This document shows positions 56,695 through 64,000 of a DNA stretch of 64,000 bases, one piece after another; positions within the stretch are counted from its first letter, which is position 1; each line of letters opens with the position of its first letter. The position numbers and the translations under genes are program-made. The stretch is from Pseudorhizobium flavum (GTDB lineage: Bacteria; Pseudomonadota; Alphaproteobacteria; Rhizobiales; Rhizobiaceae): NCBI RefSeq assembly GCF_902502825.2, contig NZ_LR723670.1, positions 1,488,001 through 1,552,000 of the forward strand, in the 5' to 3' direction. The notes beneath the pieces were generated by a model that saw only the letters and a list, made by a program, of their open reading frames with translations, was not told the origin of the DNA and ran no database searches.

Positions 56695-57705
56695 ATGATC
56701 CAGAAGAACTGGCAGGAACTGATCAAGCCGAACAAGGTGGAGTTCACCTCGTCCGGTCGTACCAAGGCAACGCTGGTTGCAGAGCCGCTTGAGCGGGGCT
56801 TCGGCCTGACGCTCGGCAACGCTCTGCGCCGCGTTCTTCTGTCGTCACTGCGCGGTGCTGCTGTCACCGCGGTCCAGATTGACGGCGTCCTGCACGAGTT
56901 CTCCTCCATCCCCGGCGTTCGGGAAGATGTGACGGACATCGTGCTGAACATCAAGGAAATCGCCATCAAGATGGATGGCGACGACGCAAAGCGCATGGTC
57001 GTGCGCAAGCAGGGCCCCGGTGCCGTAACCGCTGGTGACATCCAGACGGTTGGCGACATCGAGATCCTGAACCCCGACCACGTCATCTGCACCCTCGACG
57101 AGGGCGCGGAGATCCGCATGGAGTTCACGGTCAACAACGGCAAGGGCTATGTCCCGGCCGAGCGTAACCGTGCAGAAGATGCGCCGATCGGCCTCATCCC
57201 GGTCGACAGCCTCTATTCGCCGGTCAAGAAGGTGTCCTACAAGGTGGAGAACACCCGTGAAGGACAGGTTCTCGACTACGACAAGCTGACCATGACCATC
57301 GAGACCGATGGCTCGGTTACCGGCGAAGACGCGGTAGCATTCGCTGCCCGCATTCTTCAGGACCAGCTCGGTGTGTTCGTAAACTTCGACGAGCCGCAGA
57401 AGGATGTCGAGGAAGAAGCCGTCACCGAACTGGCCTTCAACCCGGCGCTCCTCAAGAAGGTCGACGAACTGGAGCTTTCGGTCCGTTCGGCGAACTGCCT
57501 GAAGAACGACAACATCGTCTATATCGGCGATCTCATCCAGAAGACCGAGGCGGAAATGCTGCGCACTCCGAATTTCGGTCGCAAGTCGCTGAACGAGATC
57601 AAGGAAGTTCTGGCATCCATGGGCCTCCATCTTGGGATGGAAGTTCCCGCCTGGCCGCCGGAGAACATTGAAGATCTCGCCAAGCGTTACGAAGACCAAT
57701 ACTAA
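56695..57705 (+). CDS. rpoA: DNA-directed RNA polymerase subunit alpha
   Basis: Alpha dimer starts polymerase assembly; its C-terminal domain contacts UP elements and activators. The 336-residue product has the N-terminal dimerisation domain ([19 protein letters not shown]) and the alpha-CTD ([30 protein letters not shown]). rpsD, found between rpsK and rpoA in E. coli, is absent, as is usual in alphaproteobacteria. Confidence 0.97.
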   Translation: MIQKNWQELIKPNKVEFTSSGRTKATLVAEPLERGFGLTLGNALRRVLLSSLRGAAVTAVQIDGVLHEFSSIPGVREDVTDIVLNIKEIAIKMDGDDAKRMVVRKQGPGAVTAGDIQTVGDIEILNPDHVICTLDEGAEIRMEFTVNNGKGYVPAERNRAEDAPIGLIPVDSLYSPVKKVSYKVENTREGQVLDYDKLTMTIETDGSVTGEDAVAFAARILQDQLGVFVNFDEPQKDVEEEAVTELAFNPALLKKVDELELSVRSANCLKNDNIVYIGDLIQKTEAEMLRTPNFGRKSLNEIKEVLASMGLHLGMEVPAWPPENIEDLAKRYEDQY

Positions 57706-57750
57706 CAAGTCAGACTGCAGGCGAATGCCTGCAAGTGAAGGAGACCAGAC

Positions 57751-58176
57751 ATGCGCCACGCAAAAGCCGGCCGCAAGCTCAACCGCACCGCAAGCCACCG
57801 CAAGGCGATGTTCGCCAACATGGCGGCTTCGCTCATCACCCATGAGCAGATCGTCACCACTCTGCCGAAGGCAAAGGAAATCCGTCCGATCGTCGAGAAG
57901 CTCGTCACGCTCGGCAAGCGCGGCGACCTGCACGCCCGTCGTCAGGCGATCTCACAGATCCAGGACCAGGACGCCGTCCGCAAGCTGTTCGACGCGATCG
58001 CCTCGCGTTACGCAACCCGCAACGGCGGCTACCTGCGCATCATGAAGGCAGGCTTCCGCCAGGGTGACAATGCGCCGCTCGCCGTCATCGAGTTCGTCGA
58101 GCGCGACGTCGATGCCAAGGGTAAGGCCGACAAGGCTCGCGTTGCCGCTGAAGCTGAGGCAGCCGAAGCTGCCTAA
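57751..58176 (+). CDS. rplQ: 50S ribosomal protein L17
   Basis: L17 sits near the tunnel exit. The 141-residue product starts [20 protein letters not shown] and has [20 protein letters not shown] with the conserved basic residues; the Ala/Glu-rich tail ([10 protein letters not shown]) is common in this class. Last gene of the ribosomal superoperon. Confidence 0.96.
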   Translation: MRHAKAGRKLNRTASHRKAMFANMAASLITHEQIVTTLPKAKEIRPIVEKLVTLGKRGDLHARRQAISQIQDQDAVRKLFDAIASRYATRNGGYLRIMKAGFRQGDNAPLAVIEFVERDVDAKGKADKARVAAEAEAAEAA

Positions 58177-58203
58177 TCGGTAGCCCGTATCGCGGATAGA
58201 TCG

Positions 58204-58232
58204 AAGGCCGGGCAGAAATGCCCGGCCTTTTT
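58204..58232 (+). terminator. Intrinsic terminator ending the ribosomal superoperon
   Basis: AAGGCCGGGCA (58204-58214) pairs with TGCCCGGCCTT (58219-58229) around GAAA, followed by T5. It lies between convergent rplQ and msrQ. Confidence 0.93.
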
Positions 58233-58234
58233 CG

Positions 58235-58876
58235 TCATCTGGCGGCGCGTGCCAGGCGCGGACTGCCTCGCTTCCAGTTCAGGAACGGCTTGCGCAGCGG
58301 TCGGTAGAGAAGCAGCAAGGCGACGAGGGCGATGTGGACAAAGGGCGTCAGCGTCACGGATTTTACCGCCAGGAAATAGTGCAGCGCCCCACCCAGTGCG
58401 ACCGGGTAGATCAGCCGGTGCAACCCGTTCCACCTCTGCCCCAGCCTGCGTATCGACCAGTTGTTGGAGGTCAGTGCCAATGGCAGGAGGCAGGCCAGGC
58501 AGACCATGCCGATGGTGATGTAGGGGCGCTTCGCGATGTCGGCACCGATCGAGCCGAAATCGAGCCCGCGGTCAAGGATCAGCCAGACACTGAAGTGCAT
58601 AAGGACATAGTAGAAGGCGAGCAGGCCCAGCGCCCGCCTGTAGCGCAGCCAATTGAGGCCAAAGACGTCCCGCAGGGGTGTGATCGCAAGCGTGGCGATC
58701 AGAAAACGCAGAGCCCAAATGCCGAGCAGGTGTTCGAATGTCTTGACCGGATTGACCCCCAAGCCACCGGTTGCGCCGAGGTAGAAGTTCCAGGCGGCCG
58801 GTACCAAGCCGACGGCATAGAGCGCCCAGATGCTGGGCCCGTGCAGGCGGCGGGGCAGGGCGGGAATGCCGGCCAT
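58235..58876 (-). CDS. msrQ: MsrQ, heme-binding membrane subunit of methionine sulfoxide reductase
   Basis: Inner-membrane b-heme protein (YedZ family) that passes electrons from the quinone pool to MsrP. From ATG 58876 the product has 213 residues and about six membrane segments, with heme-ligand histidines in KTFEHLLGIWAL, LMHFSVWL, GLHRLIYPV and ALHYFLAVK. The ATG overlaps the msrP stop by one base (TGATG), so the two subunits are translationally coupled. A longer open frame upstream is a shadow over msrP. Confidence 0.92.
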   Translation of the reverse strand: MAGIPALPRRLHGPSIWALYAVGLVPAAWNFYLGATGGLGVNPVKTFEHLLGIWALRFLIATLAITPLRDVFGLNWLRYRRALGLLAFYYVLMHFSVWLILDRGLDFGSIGADIAKRPYITIGMVCLACLLPLALTSNNWSIRRLGQRWNGLHRLIYPVALGGALHYFLAVKSVTLTPFVHIALVALLLLYRPLRKPFLNWKRGSPRLARAAR

Positions 58877-59817
58877 CAGTAGTTCGCCTTGAGGTCCATC
58901 CCCTCGTAGAGGCTGGCGACCTCCTCGCCATAGCCGTTGAACATCAGGGTCGGCCGGTTGGCGACCTTGAAGAAGCCGCCTTCGCCAATCCGCTGCTCCG
59001 TCGCCTGGCTCCAGCGCGGATGGTCGACCTCGGGATTCACGTTCGAGTAGAAGCCGTATTCGCGCGCGTTGGAGTTCTTCCACGTCGTCTCCGGCTGCTC
59101 CTCGACCAGCGAGATCCTGACGATCGACTTGATGCTCTTGAAGCCGTACTTCCATGGTACGACCAGCCGGATCGGAGCGCCATTCTGGTTGGGCAGCGTC
59201 TCTCCGTAGAGGCCGACGGCGAGTATGGTCAGCGGGTGGCGGGCTTCGTCGAGCCTCAGCCCCTCGATATATGGCCATTCGAGCGGCTGGAAGAGGCCAG
59301 TCTGTCCCGGCATCTCCTCCGGTCGCACGAGTGTCTCGAAGGAGACGTACTTGGCGCTGCCGAGCGGCTCCACCTGCTCAAGGAGCGCCGAAAGCGGGAA
59401 GCCGATCCAAGGGATCACCATAGACCAGCCTTCGACGCAGCGCAGGCGATAGATGCGCTCCTCGAGCTGCATCTTCATCAGCTCCTCGATCCCGAATTCC
59501 TTCGGCTTGCCGACCATGCCGTCAACCTTCACAGACCATGGCAGCGGCTTGAAGTGCTGGGACTTCTCCGACGGGTCGCCCTTGCCGGTCCCGAACTCAT
59601 AGAAGTTGTTGTAGGTGGTGACGGCTTCCTTCGGAGTGAGCTTCTCGTCGGTCGAGAACTGACTGGGCGATGCCGCGAGCGGGGCCGCGATTGCCGAGCC
59701 GGCCCCCAGCATCGCGATACCGGCAGCGGCGGTACCGATGAACTTCCGGCGCGACATGTAGACCTCGCGGGGCGTGATCTCCGAGGCGCTGATGCGGGGC
59801 GTGCGATAGGCAGGCAT
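58876..59817 (-). CDS. msrP: MsrP, periplasmic molybdopterin methionine sulfoxide reductase
   Basis: Repairs oxidised methionine in periplasmic proteins using a molybdopterin cofactor. The 313-residue product has a Tat signal with SRRKFIG (22-28) and a hydrophobic region ending AIAAP. The Moco-coordinating Cys127 lies in [10 protein letters not shown], and WIGFPLS and [20 protein letters not shown] (split at the cofactor loop) fit the SUOX-fold family. It precedes msrQ in a two-gene operon. It needs molybdate; an orphan modA is in this window. Confidence 0.93.
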   Translation of the reverse strand: MPAYRTPRISASEITPREVYMSRRKFIGTAAAGIAMLGAGSAIAAPLAASPSQFSTDEKLTPKEAVTTYNNFYEFGTGKGDPSEKSQHFKPLPWSVKVDGMVGKPKEFGIEELMKMQLEERIYRLRCVEGWSMVIPWIGFPLSALLEQVEPLGSAKYVSFETLVRPEEMPGQTGLFQPLEWPYIEGLRLDEARHPLTILAVGLYGETLPNQNGAPIRLVVPWKYGFKSIKSIVRISLVEEQPETTWKNSNAREYGFYSNVNPEVDHPRWSQATEQRIGEGGFFKVANRPTLMFNGYGEEVASLYEGMDLKANY

Positions 59818-60047
59818 GACGGTCTCCCTGGGAGCTATTTTCTTCTTATACGTAGCGCGCCGATGATTGGTTTCACAGCATCAGTCAACAGAACGAGAGG
59901 CACATTCGCGTGAGGCGTACCGCAGAGTACCGTTTTCCGCTCCCCTGATAGTGACACCATTCGGGTGTTGGAGTAGGAAAATGGCAAAGCTGCCGGGTGC
60001 CGCCCGTGCCAGATGCTCTCCAAGAACAAGACCGAGGAAGAAAACCC
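59818..60047. other. Divergent intergenic region msrP / ilvD
   Basis: This 230-nt region should hold promoters for both msrPQ (minus) and ilvD (plus). GAGGAAGA lies before ilvD and GGGAGACC before msrP. No convincing promoter hexamers or operators were identified, and short open frames here are not coding. Confidence 0.5.
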
Positions 60048-61883
60048 ATGCCCGCCTACCGTTCCAGAACCACGACCCACGGCCGCAACATGGCTGGTGC
60101 GCGCGGCCTGTGGCGCGCGACCGGCATGAAGGACGGCGATTTCGGCAAGCCGATCATCGCAGTGGTGAATTCCTTCACGCAGTTCGTTCCCGGCCACGTG
60201 CACCTCAAGGATCTTGGCCAGCTGGTTGCCCGCGAGATCGAGGCGGCCGGTGGGGTTGCCAAGGAGTTCAATACCATCGCGGTGGATGACGGCATCGCCA
60301 TGGGCCATGACGGAATGCTCTACTCGCTGCCGTCGCGCGAGATCATCGCCGACTCCGTCGAATACATGGTGAACGCCCACTGCGCCGATGCCATGGTCTG
60401 CATTTCCAACTGCGACAAGATCACCCCCGGCATGCTGAACGCCGCGATGCGGCTCAACATCCCTGCCGTCTTCGTGTCCGGCGGGCCGATGGAGGCGGGC
60501 AAGGTCGTTCTGCAGGGCAAGACGGTCGCGCTCGATCTCGTTGATGCAATGGTCGCCGCGGCAGACGATTCGATCTCCGATGCGGATGTCCAGGCGATCG
60601 AGCAGGCGGCCTGTCCGACCTGCGGCTCGTGCTCGGGCATGTTCACGGCCAACTCCATGAATTGCCTGACCGAAGCGCTCGGCCTTTCGCTGCCGGGCAA
60701 TGGCTCCACGCTCGCCACCCATTCCGACCGCAAGCGCCTGTTCGTCGAGGCTGGGCACCTGATCGTCGATCTCGCCCGCCGCTACTACGAGCAGGAGGAC
60801 GAGAGCGTTCTGCCGCGCTCCATCGCCACCAAGGAAGCGTTCGAGAACGCCATGACGCTCGACATCGCCATGGGCGGTTCCACCAATACGGTGCTGCACA
60901 TCCTCGCAGCCGCCTATGAAGGCGGCGTCGATTTCACCATGGACGACATCGACCGGCTGTCGCGCCGTGTCCCGTGCCTGTCGAAGGTTGCGCCCGCCAA
61001 GAGCGATGTCCACATGGAGGACGTCCATCGCGCCGGCGGCATCATGCGCATCCTTGGCGAACTCGAACGCGGCGGCCTCATCAACCGCGAGTGCTACACT
61101 GTGCATGAAGCCACGCTCGGCGACGCGATCGACCGTTGGGATATCACCCGCACCAACAGCGAGACGGTCCGCAACTTCTTCAAGGCAGCACCGGGTGGGG
61201 TCCCGACGCAGGTCGCCTTCTCCCAGTCCTCTCGCTGGGATGAACTGGACACCGATAGCGACAATGGCGTCATCCGTTCCGTGAAAAAACCTTTCTCCGA
61301 GGAAGGCGGGCTGGCGGTGCTTTACGGAAACATCGCGCTCAACGGCTGCATCGTGAAGACGGCCGGCGTGGATGAATCCATCCTCAAGTTCACCGGCCCC
61401 GCGCGCGTCTTCGAGAGCCAGGATGCCTCCGTCAAGGCGATCCTCAACAACGAGGTGGTGGCAGGTGACGTCGTCGTCATCCGCTATGAAGGTCCGAAGG
61501 GTGGGCCGGGCATGCAGGAAATGCTCTATCCGACGAGCTACCTGAAGTCGAAGGGCCTCGGCAAGGCCTGCGCCCTGGTGACCGACGGCCGCTTTTCCGG
61601 CGGCACGTCCGGCCTGTCGATCGGCCACTGCTCGCCCGAGGCTGCCCAGGGCGGCGCGATCGGCCTGGTCCGCGAAGGCGACATGATCGAGATCGACATT
61701 CCGAATCGCACCATCAATTTGGCGGTCTCCGATGCCGAACTTGCGCATCGCCGGGGAGAGCAGGACAAGCTTGGCTGGACGCCGGTCGCCCCGCGGCGGC
61801 GCAACGTCACGACGGCGCTGAAGGCCTATGCGGCCTTCGCCGCGAGCGCCGACAAGGGTGCTGTCCGGATCCTGCCGGAATAA
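60048..61883 (+). CDS. ilvD: Dihydroxy-acid dehydratase
   Basis: Third enzyme of the branched-chain amino acid pathway; dehydrates 2,3-dihydroxy acids to 2-keto acids using an Fe-S cluster. ATG 60048 gives 611 residues starting [17 protein letters not shown]. Cluster cysteines are in [12 protein letters not shown] and [19 protein letters not shown] cut at the family motif. [16 protein letters not shown] near the C-terminus is a further signature. Standard length for the E. coli-type enzyme. Confidence 0.96.
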   Translation: MPAYRSRTTTHGRNMAGARGLWRATGMKDGDFGKPIIAVVNSFTQFVPGHVHLKDLGQLVAREIEAAGGVAKEFNTIAVDDGIAMGHDGMLYSLPSREIIADSVEYMVNAHCADAMVCISNCDKITPGMLNAAMRLNIPAVFVSGGPMEAGKVVLQGKTVALDLVDAMVAAADDSISDADVQAIEQAACPTCGSCSGMFTANSMNCLTEALGLSLPGNGSTLATHSDRKRLFVEAGHLIVDLARRYYEQEDESVLPRSIATKEAFENAMTLDIAMGGSTNTVLHILAAAYEGGVDFTMDDIDRLSRRVPCLSKVAPAKSDVHMEDVHRAGGIMRILGELERGGLINRECYTVHEATLGDAIDRWDITRTNSETVRNFFKAAPGGVPTQVAFSQSSRWDELDTDSDNGVIRSVKKPFSEEGGLAVLYGNIALNGCIVKTAGVDESILKFTGPARVFESQDASVKAILNNEVVAGDVVVIRYEGPKGGPGMQEMLYPTSYLKSKGLGKACALVTDGRFSGGTSGLSIGHCSPEAAQGGAIGLVREGDMIEIDIPNRTINLAVSDAELAHRRGEQDKLGWTPVAPRRRNVTTALKAYAAFAASADKGAVRILPE

Positions 61884-61908
61884 GCATCAACTCCCAAGAC
61901 GAACATTG

Positions 61909-61940
61909 AAGACCGCCTGCGTCAAGCAGGCGGTCTTTTC
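61909..61940 (+). terminator. Intrinsic terminator after ilvD
   Basis: AAGACCGCCTGC (61909-61920) pairs perfectly with GCAGGCGGTCTT (61926-61937) around GTCAA, followed by TTC. It also serves as a barrier to the convergent cytochrome gene. Confidence 0.9.
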
Positions 61941-61948
61941 GTGACAGC

Positions 61949-63055
61949 TCACGGACGGCGCAAGGCTGCCATGTCGACCTCGACCGCTGATGAAAGGCTT
62001 TCCAGGCTGTCGTGCAGCAACTGCAGCAGATAGGCGGGGTTATGAACATAACCGGCGGGGTCCTTGCTCACGACCTGGTAGTTGTAGGCCGCTTTCAGCA
62101 GGCGAGGGGTCCATGACCTGTACTGGTTGTCGCGCACCGCCTCGTCGTCGCTGATCTCGCCGTCACCGTTCGTGTCCCTGAAGAAGTAGGGGTTCCTGCC
62201 TTTGGCATAGCCGATCGGTGAGGAGAGGATCGCTTGGGCATACGTCTGGATCGCCTCGTAGAGCTTTCCATGCAGGGTGGCGATCTCGCCGTGCACACCC
62301 TCCTGGATGTTTCCATCGCCATCGAAGTCTGTATGCCGGGTCCGGATGTCGCGAGTGTTGCCGACGCCGCGGTGACAGCTCATGCAGCTGTCTTCCGCCA
62401 CCTTTGTCGTATGCGGGTCGTGACAGGCGACACAGGTGTTGGCGCTCGGTACATGCTGGAAGCGTCCGGCATAGGTCTTTCCGGGATAGTGATAGCCGCT
62501 CGCCGTGTCTGCGCCATGCATCGTGGCGGCTGCAACCGCATAGTGGATATTGATGAAGGTGAGATCGGCGGAGACATCATCCTCCCCGAGTTCCGCCACC
62601 GCCTTGGTCACGGCTGCACCGGACTGACGGCCCTGGTGACAGACGGTGCAGGTGGCAGAGTTGCCGAGCCCGGTGACCTCGACGCCGGAGGGGAACCGCA
62701 CGGAATCGAGCGCATGGGCCTGGCTGGTGTGACAGGAGGCACAGCCGATCGGTGAGTTGATCACCCCCGCACGGTCGATTGTGCCCGCGGCACTGCCGTC
62801 GACGCCGAGGAAATCGTGGAAGCCCGTTTCCGAGTGACAGGTGGCGCAGTTCGTCGGCACCTCGCCCTCCTTGTTCCAGTAGGTAAAGGAGCGTGAGTGA
62901 TAGTTGCCATGGGGTGACGAGAGCCATTCCTCGATCAGTCGTGTGATCGGGGCCTCCTCGTTCGCCCGCGCAGGAACGCTGGCGAACAGCAAAGCCAAAA
63001 GGGTTGCTAGGCCAGAGACAACAGTGAACAGTTGCGCCAGTCTTCGCGGCGTCAT
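61949..63055 (-). CDS. Five-heme cytochrome c with EF-hand-like loops
   Basis: Periplasmic multiheme c-type cytochrome; I cannot name a precise family. ATG 63055 (GAGGAGG upstream) gives 368 residues with a signal peptide (cut after about Ala31). Five CxxCH motifs are visible: CATCH (70-74), CASCH (105-109), CTVCH (136-140), CVACH (208-212) and CMSCH (224-228). After the heme domain come two calcium-loop-like motifs, DFDGDGNIQEG (from 243) and DTNGDGEISDDE (294-305). The pattern resembles cytochromes of the c554/doubled-CxxCH type joined to a calcium-binding tail. It is divergent from a ferric-reductase-like flavoprotein gene with 125 nt between starts, so the two may form an electron-transfer pair. 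Confidence 0.88.
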   Translation of the reverse strand: MTPRRLAQLFTVVSGLATLLALLFASVPARANEEAPITRLIEEWLSSPHGNYHSRSFTYWNKEGEVPTNCATCHSETGFHDFLGVDGSAAGTIDRAGVINSPIGCASCHTSQAHALDSVRFPSGVEVTGLGNSATCTVCHQGRQSGAAVTKAVAELGEDDVSADLTFINIHYAVAAATMHGADTASGYHYPGKTYAGRFQHVPSANTCVACHDPHTTKVAEDSCMSCHRGVGNTRDIRTRHTDFDGDGNIQEGVHGEIATLHGKLYEAIQTYAQAILSSPIGYAKGRNPYFFRDTNGDGEISDDEAVRDNQYRSWTPRLLKAAYNYQVVSKDPAGYVHNPAYLLQLLHDSLESLSSAVEVDMAALRRP

Positions 63056-63180
63056 GGGATCCTCCTCGGTAGCAGGTCGTGGCGATGCTAGCACAGTGGA
63101 CCAGCATCCCCTGCCTGCATATGACCGAGATCAATTCCGCAGCGTAGGCGGCTGCTACAAGAGCCGGAAGGAGGAACCGA

Positions 63181-64000
63181 TGACAGACACCGTATCGCCA
63201 GCCATGCCTTCTGCGACGCATTCGTCCACGCAAAGGCTTCCCCGTCTGCCGGCGAGCGTTCTTGCTGCCCTCTATCTCGGCCTTTGTGCCACGCCGCTCG
63301 CTCTGTCGCTGACGGCAAAGATGGCACCATCCGATTCGGTGGAGAGGCTGGCGGCGGCGCTCGGCATGGCCGCCCTCGCTGCGATGGCGGTACAGTTCGT
63401 CACCTCCGGGCGGTTCGAGGTCGTCTCCGGCCGGATGGGCATCGACAAGATCATGGCCTTTCACAAGATGGCCGCCTGGTGGATCCTGATCGCGGTCGTT
63501 CTCCACCCGATCGCCTATGTCGCGCCGACCCTGTTCGACGACCCGGATCTCGGCCGGGAACGTCTCATCGCCTATCTGAGCCTGCCCCATTACCGGAGCG
63601 GTGTGGTCGCCTGGGTTGCGCTCGTGATGCTTGTCCTGTCGTCTGCGTTGCGCAATCGTCTTCCATGGCGCTACGAGCTGTGGAGGGGCACGCATCTGGT
63701 TCTCGGCGCGATAGCGATCGGTGGAGGGCTGCACCATGCAATGAGTACCGGGCGCTTCGCCGCCACGGGGCCGGTTGGGGGCTTCTGGCTAGGGGTAGCT
63801 TGCGTGATCGTCATCGTGCTTGCGACCCTCTACGGCTATCGTTGGCTGAAACTGCACCGCAATCCCTGGCGCCTCAAGGCGGTGACCCGCCGCGCCCACC
63901 GCCTTTGGGAGCTGGATATCCAGCCTGACCCGGGAACGCCGCAACTTGCTTATCACGCTGGCCAATTCGTCTGGATGACGGAGGGCGACAGGCGATTCCC
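63181..64000 (+). CDS. Ferric-reductase-like flavoprotein (5' part, runs off window)
   Basis: Membrane oxidoreductase of the ferric reductase/NADPH oxidase-like superfamily. AAGGAGG precedes ATG 63181; 273 codons are visible and no stop occurs before the right edge. About six membrane segments come first, with paired heme-type histidines in AFHKMAAWWIL, VVLHPIA, GTHLVLG and LHHAM. After residue 220 a soluble FAD-binding domain begins (RRAHRLWELDI, YHAGQFVWM). The NAD(P)-binding part would lie outside the window. The natural acceptor may be the divergent multiheme cytochrome rather than iron; this is inference. Confidence 0.85.

Overview
This 64 kb, high-GC window is chromosomal DNA from an alphaproteobacterium, most likely a member of the Rhizobiaceae (Rhizobium/Ensifer/Agrobacterium/Shinella-like). 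The evidence is the order rne-amidase-mrcA-prfB ahead of the rif/str/S10/spc/alpha ribosomal superoperon, two tuf copies, the acidic insertion in the RNase E S1 domain, promoters resembling TTGACA-N17-CATATA, and protein sequences that read as rhizobial throughout. No genus can be named from sequence alone. I see no insertion sequence, prophage or CRISPR array.

Layout. Positions 1-8865 hold housekeeping genes: rne (minus, cut by the left edge), a periplasmic amidase, penicillin-binding protein 1a, prfB with an intact +1 programmed frameshift, and NAD kinase. Positions 9037-19408 hold tRNA-Thr and a compact accessory cluster. Its members are a cytochrome b561, a stand-alone RibD-type reductase, a methyltransferase, a GT4 glycosyltransferase, a PTPS-fold protein without the usual catalytic residues, an MDR dehydrogenase without zinc ligands, a GTP cyclohydrolase II with a degenerate RibB-like N-domain, a CDP-alcohol phosphatidyltransferase, an FkbM methyltransferase, a flippase-like membrane protein and a membrane sulfatase-fold enzyme. 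I infer that these make and export a GTP-derived, glycosylated and probably lipid-linked product. This is the best candidate in the window for an undescribed system. Positions 19449-22892 hold cysQ, rlmB, tRNA-Tyr, tRNA-Gly, a small membrane protein and an orphan modA.

Positions 23036-58176 are the information-processing block: tuf, tRNA-Trp, secE-nusG, rplKA, rplJL, rpoBC, then a 2 kb interruption (di-heme cytochrome c peroxidase and a small unknown protein), then rpsL-rpsG-fusA-tuf, the S10 genes, the spc genes, secY-adk, rpsM-rpsK-rpoA-rplQ. The two tuf genes look identical over their coding regions and lie 19 kb apart in direct orientation. Hairpins divide the block into transcription units, including one with a T-rich tail between the S10-type and spc-type genes.

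Positions 58204-64000 hold a strong terminator, msrQ-msrP (periplasmic methionine sulfoxide repair), ilvD, and a divergent pair: a five-heme cytochrome c with EF-hand-like loops and a ferric-reductase-like flavoprotein that runs off the right edge.

Starts were chosen from ribosome binding sites, family lengths and overlaps. Several very long open frames antisense to rne, rpoB, rpoC and tuf are coding shadows and are not annotated.
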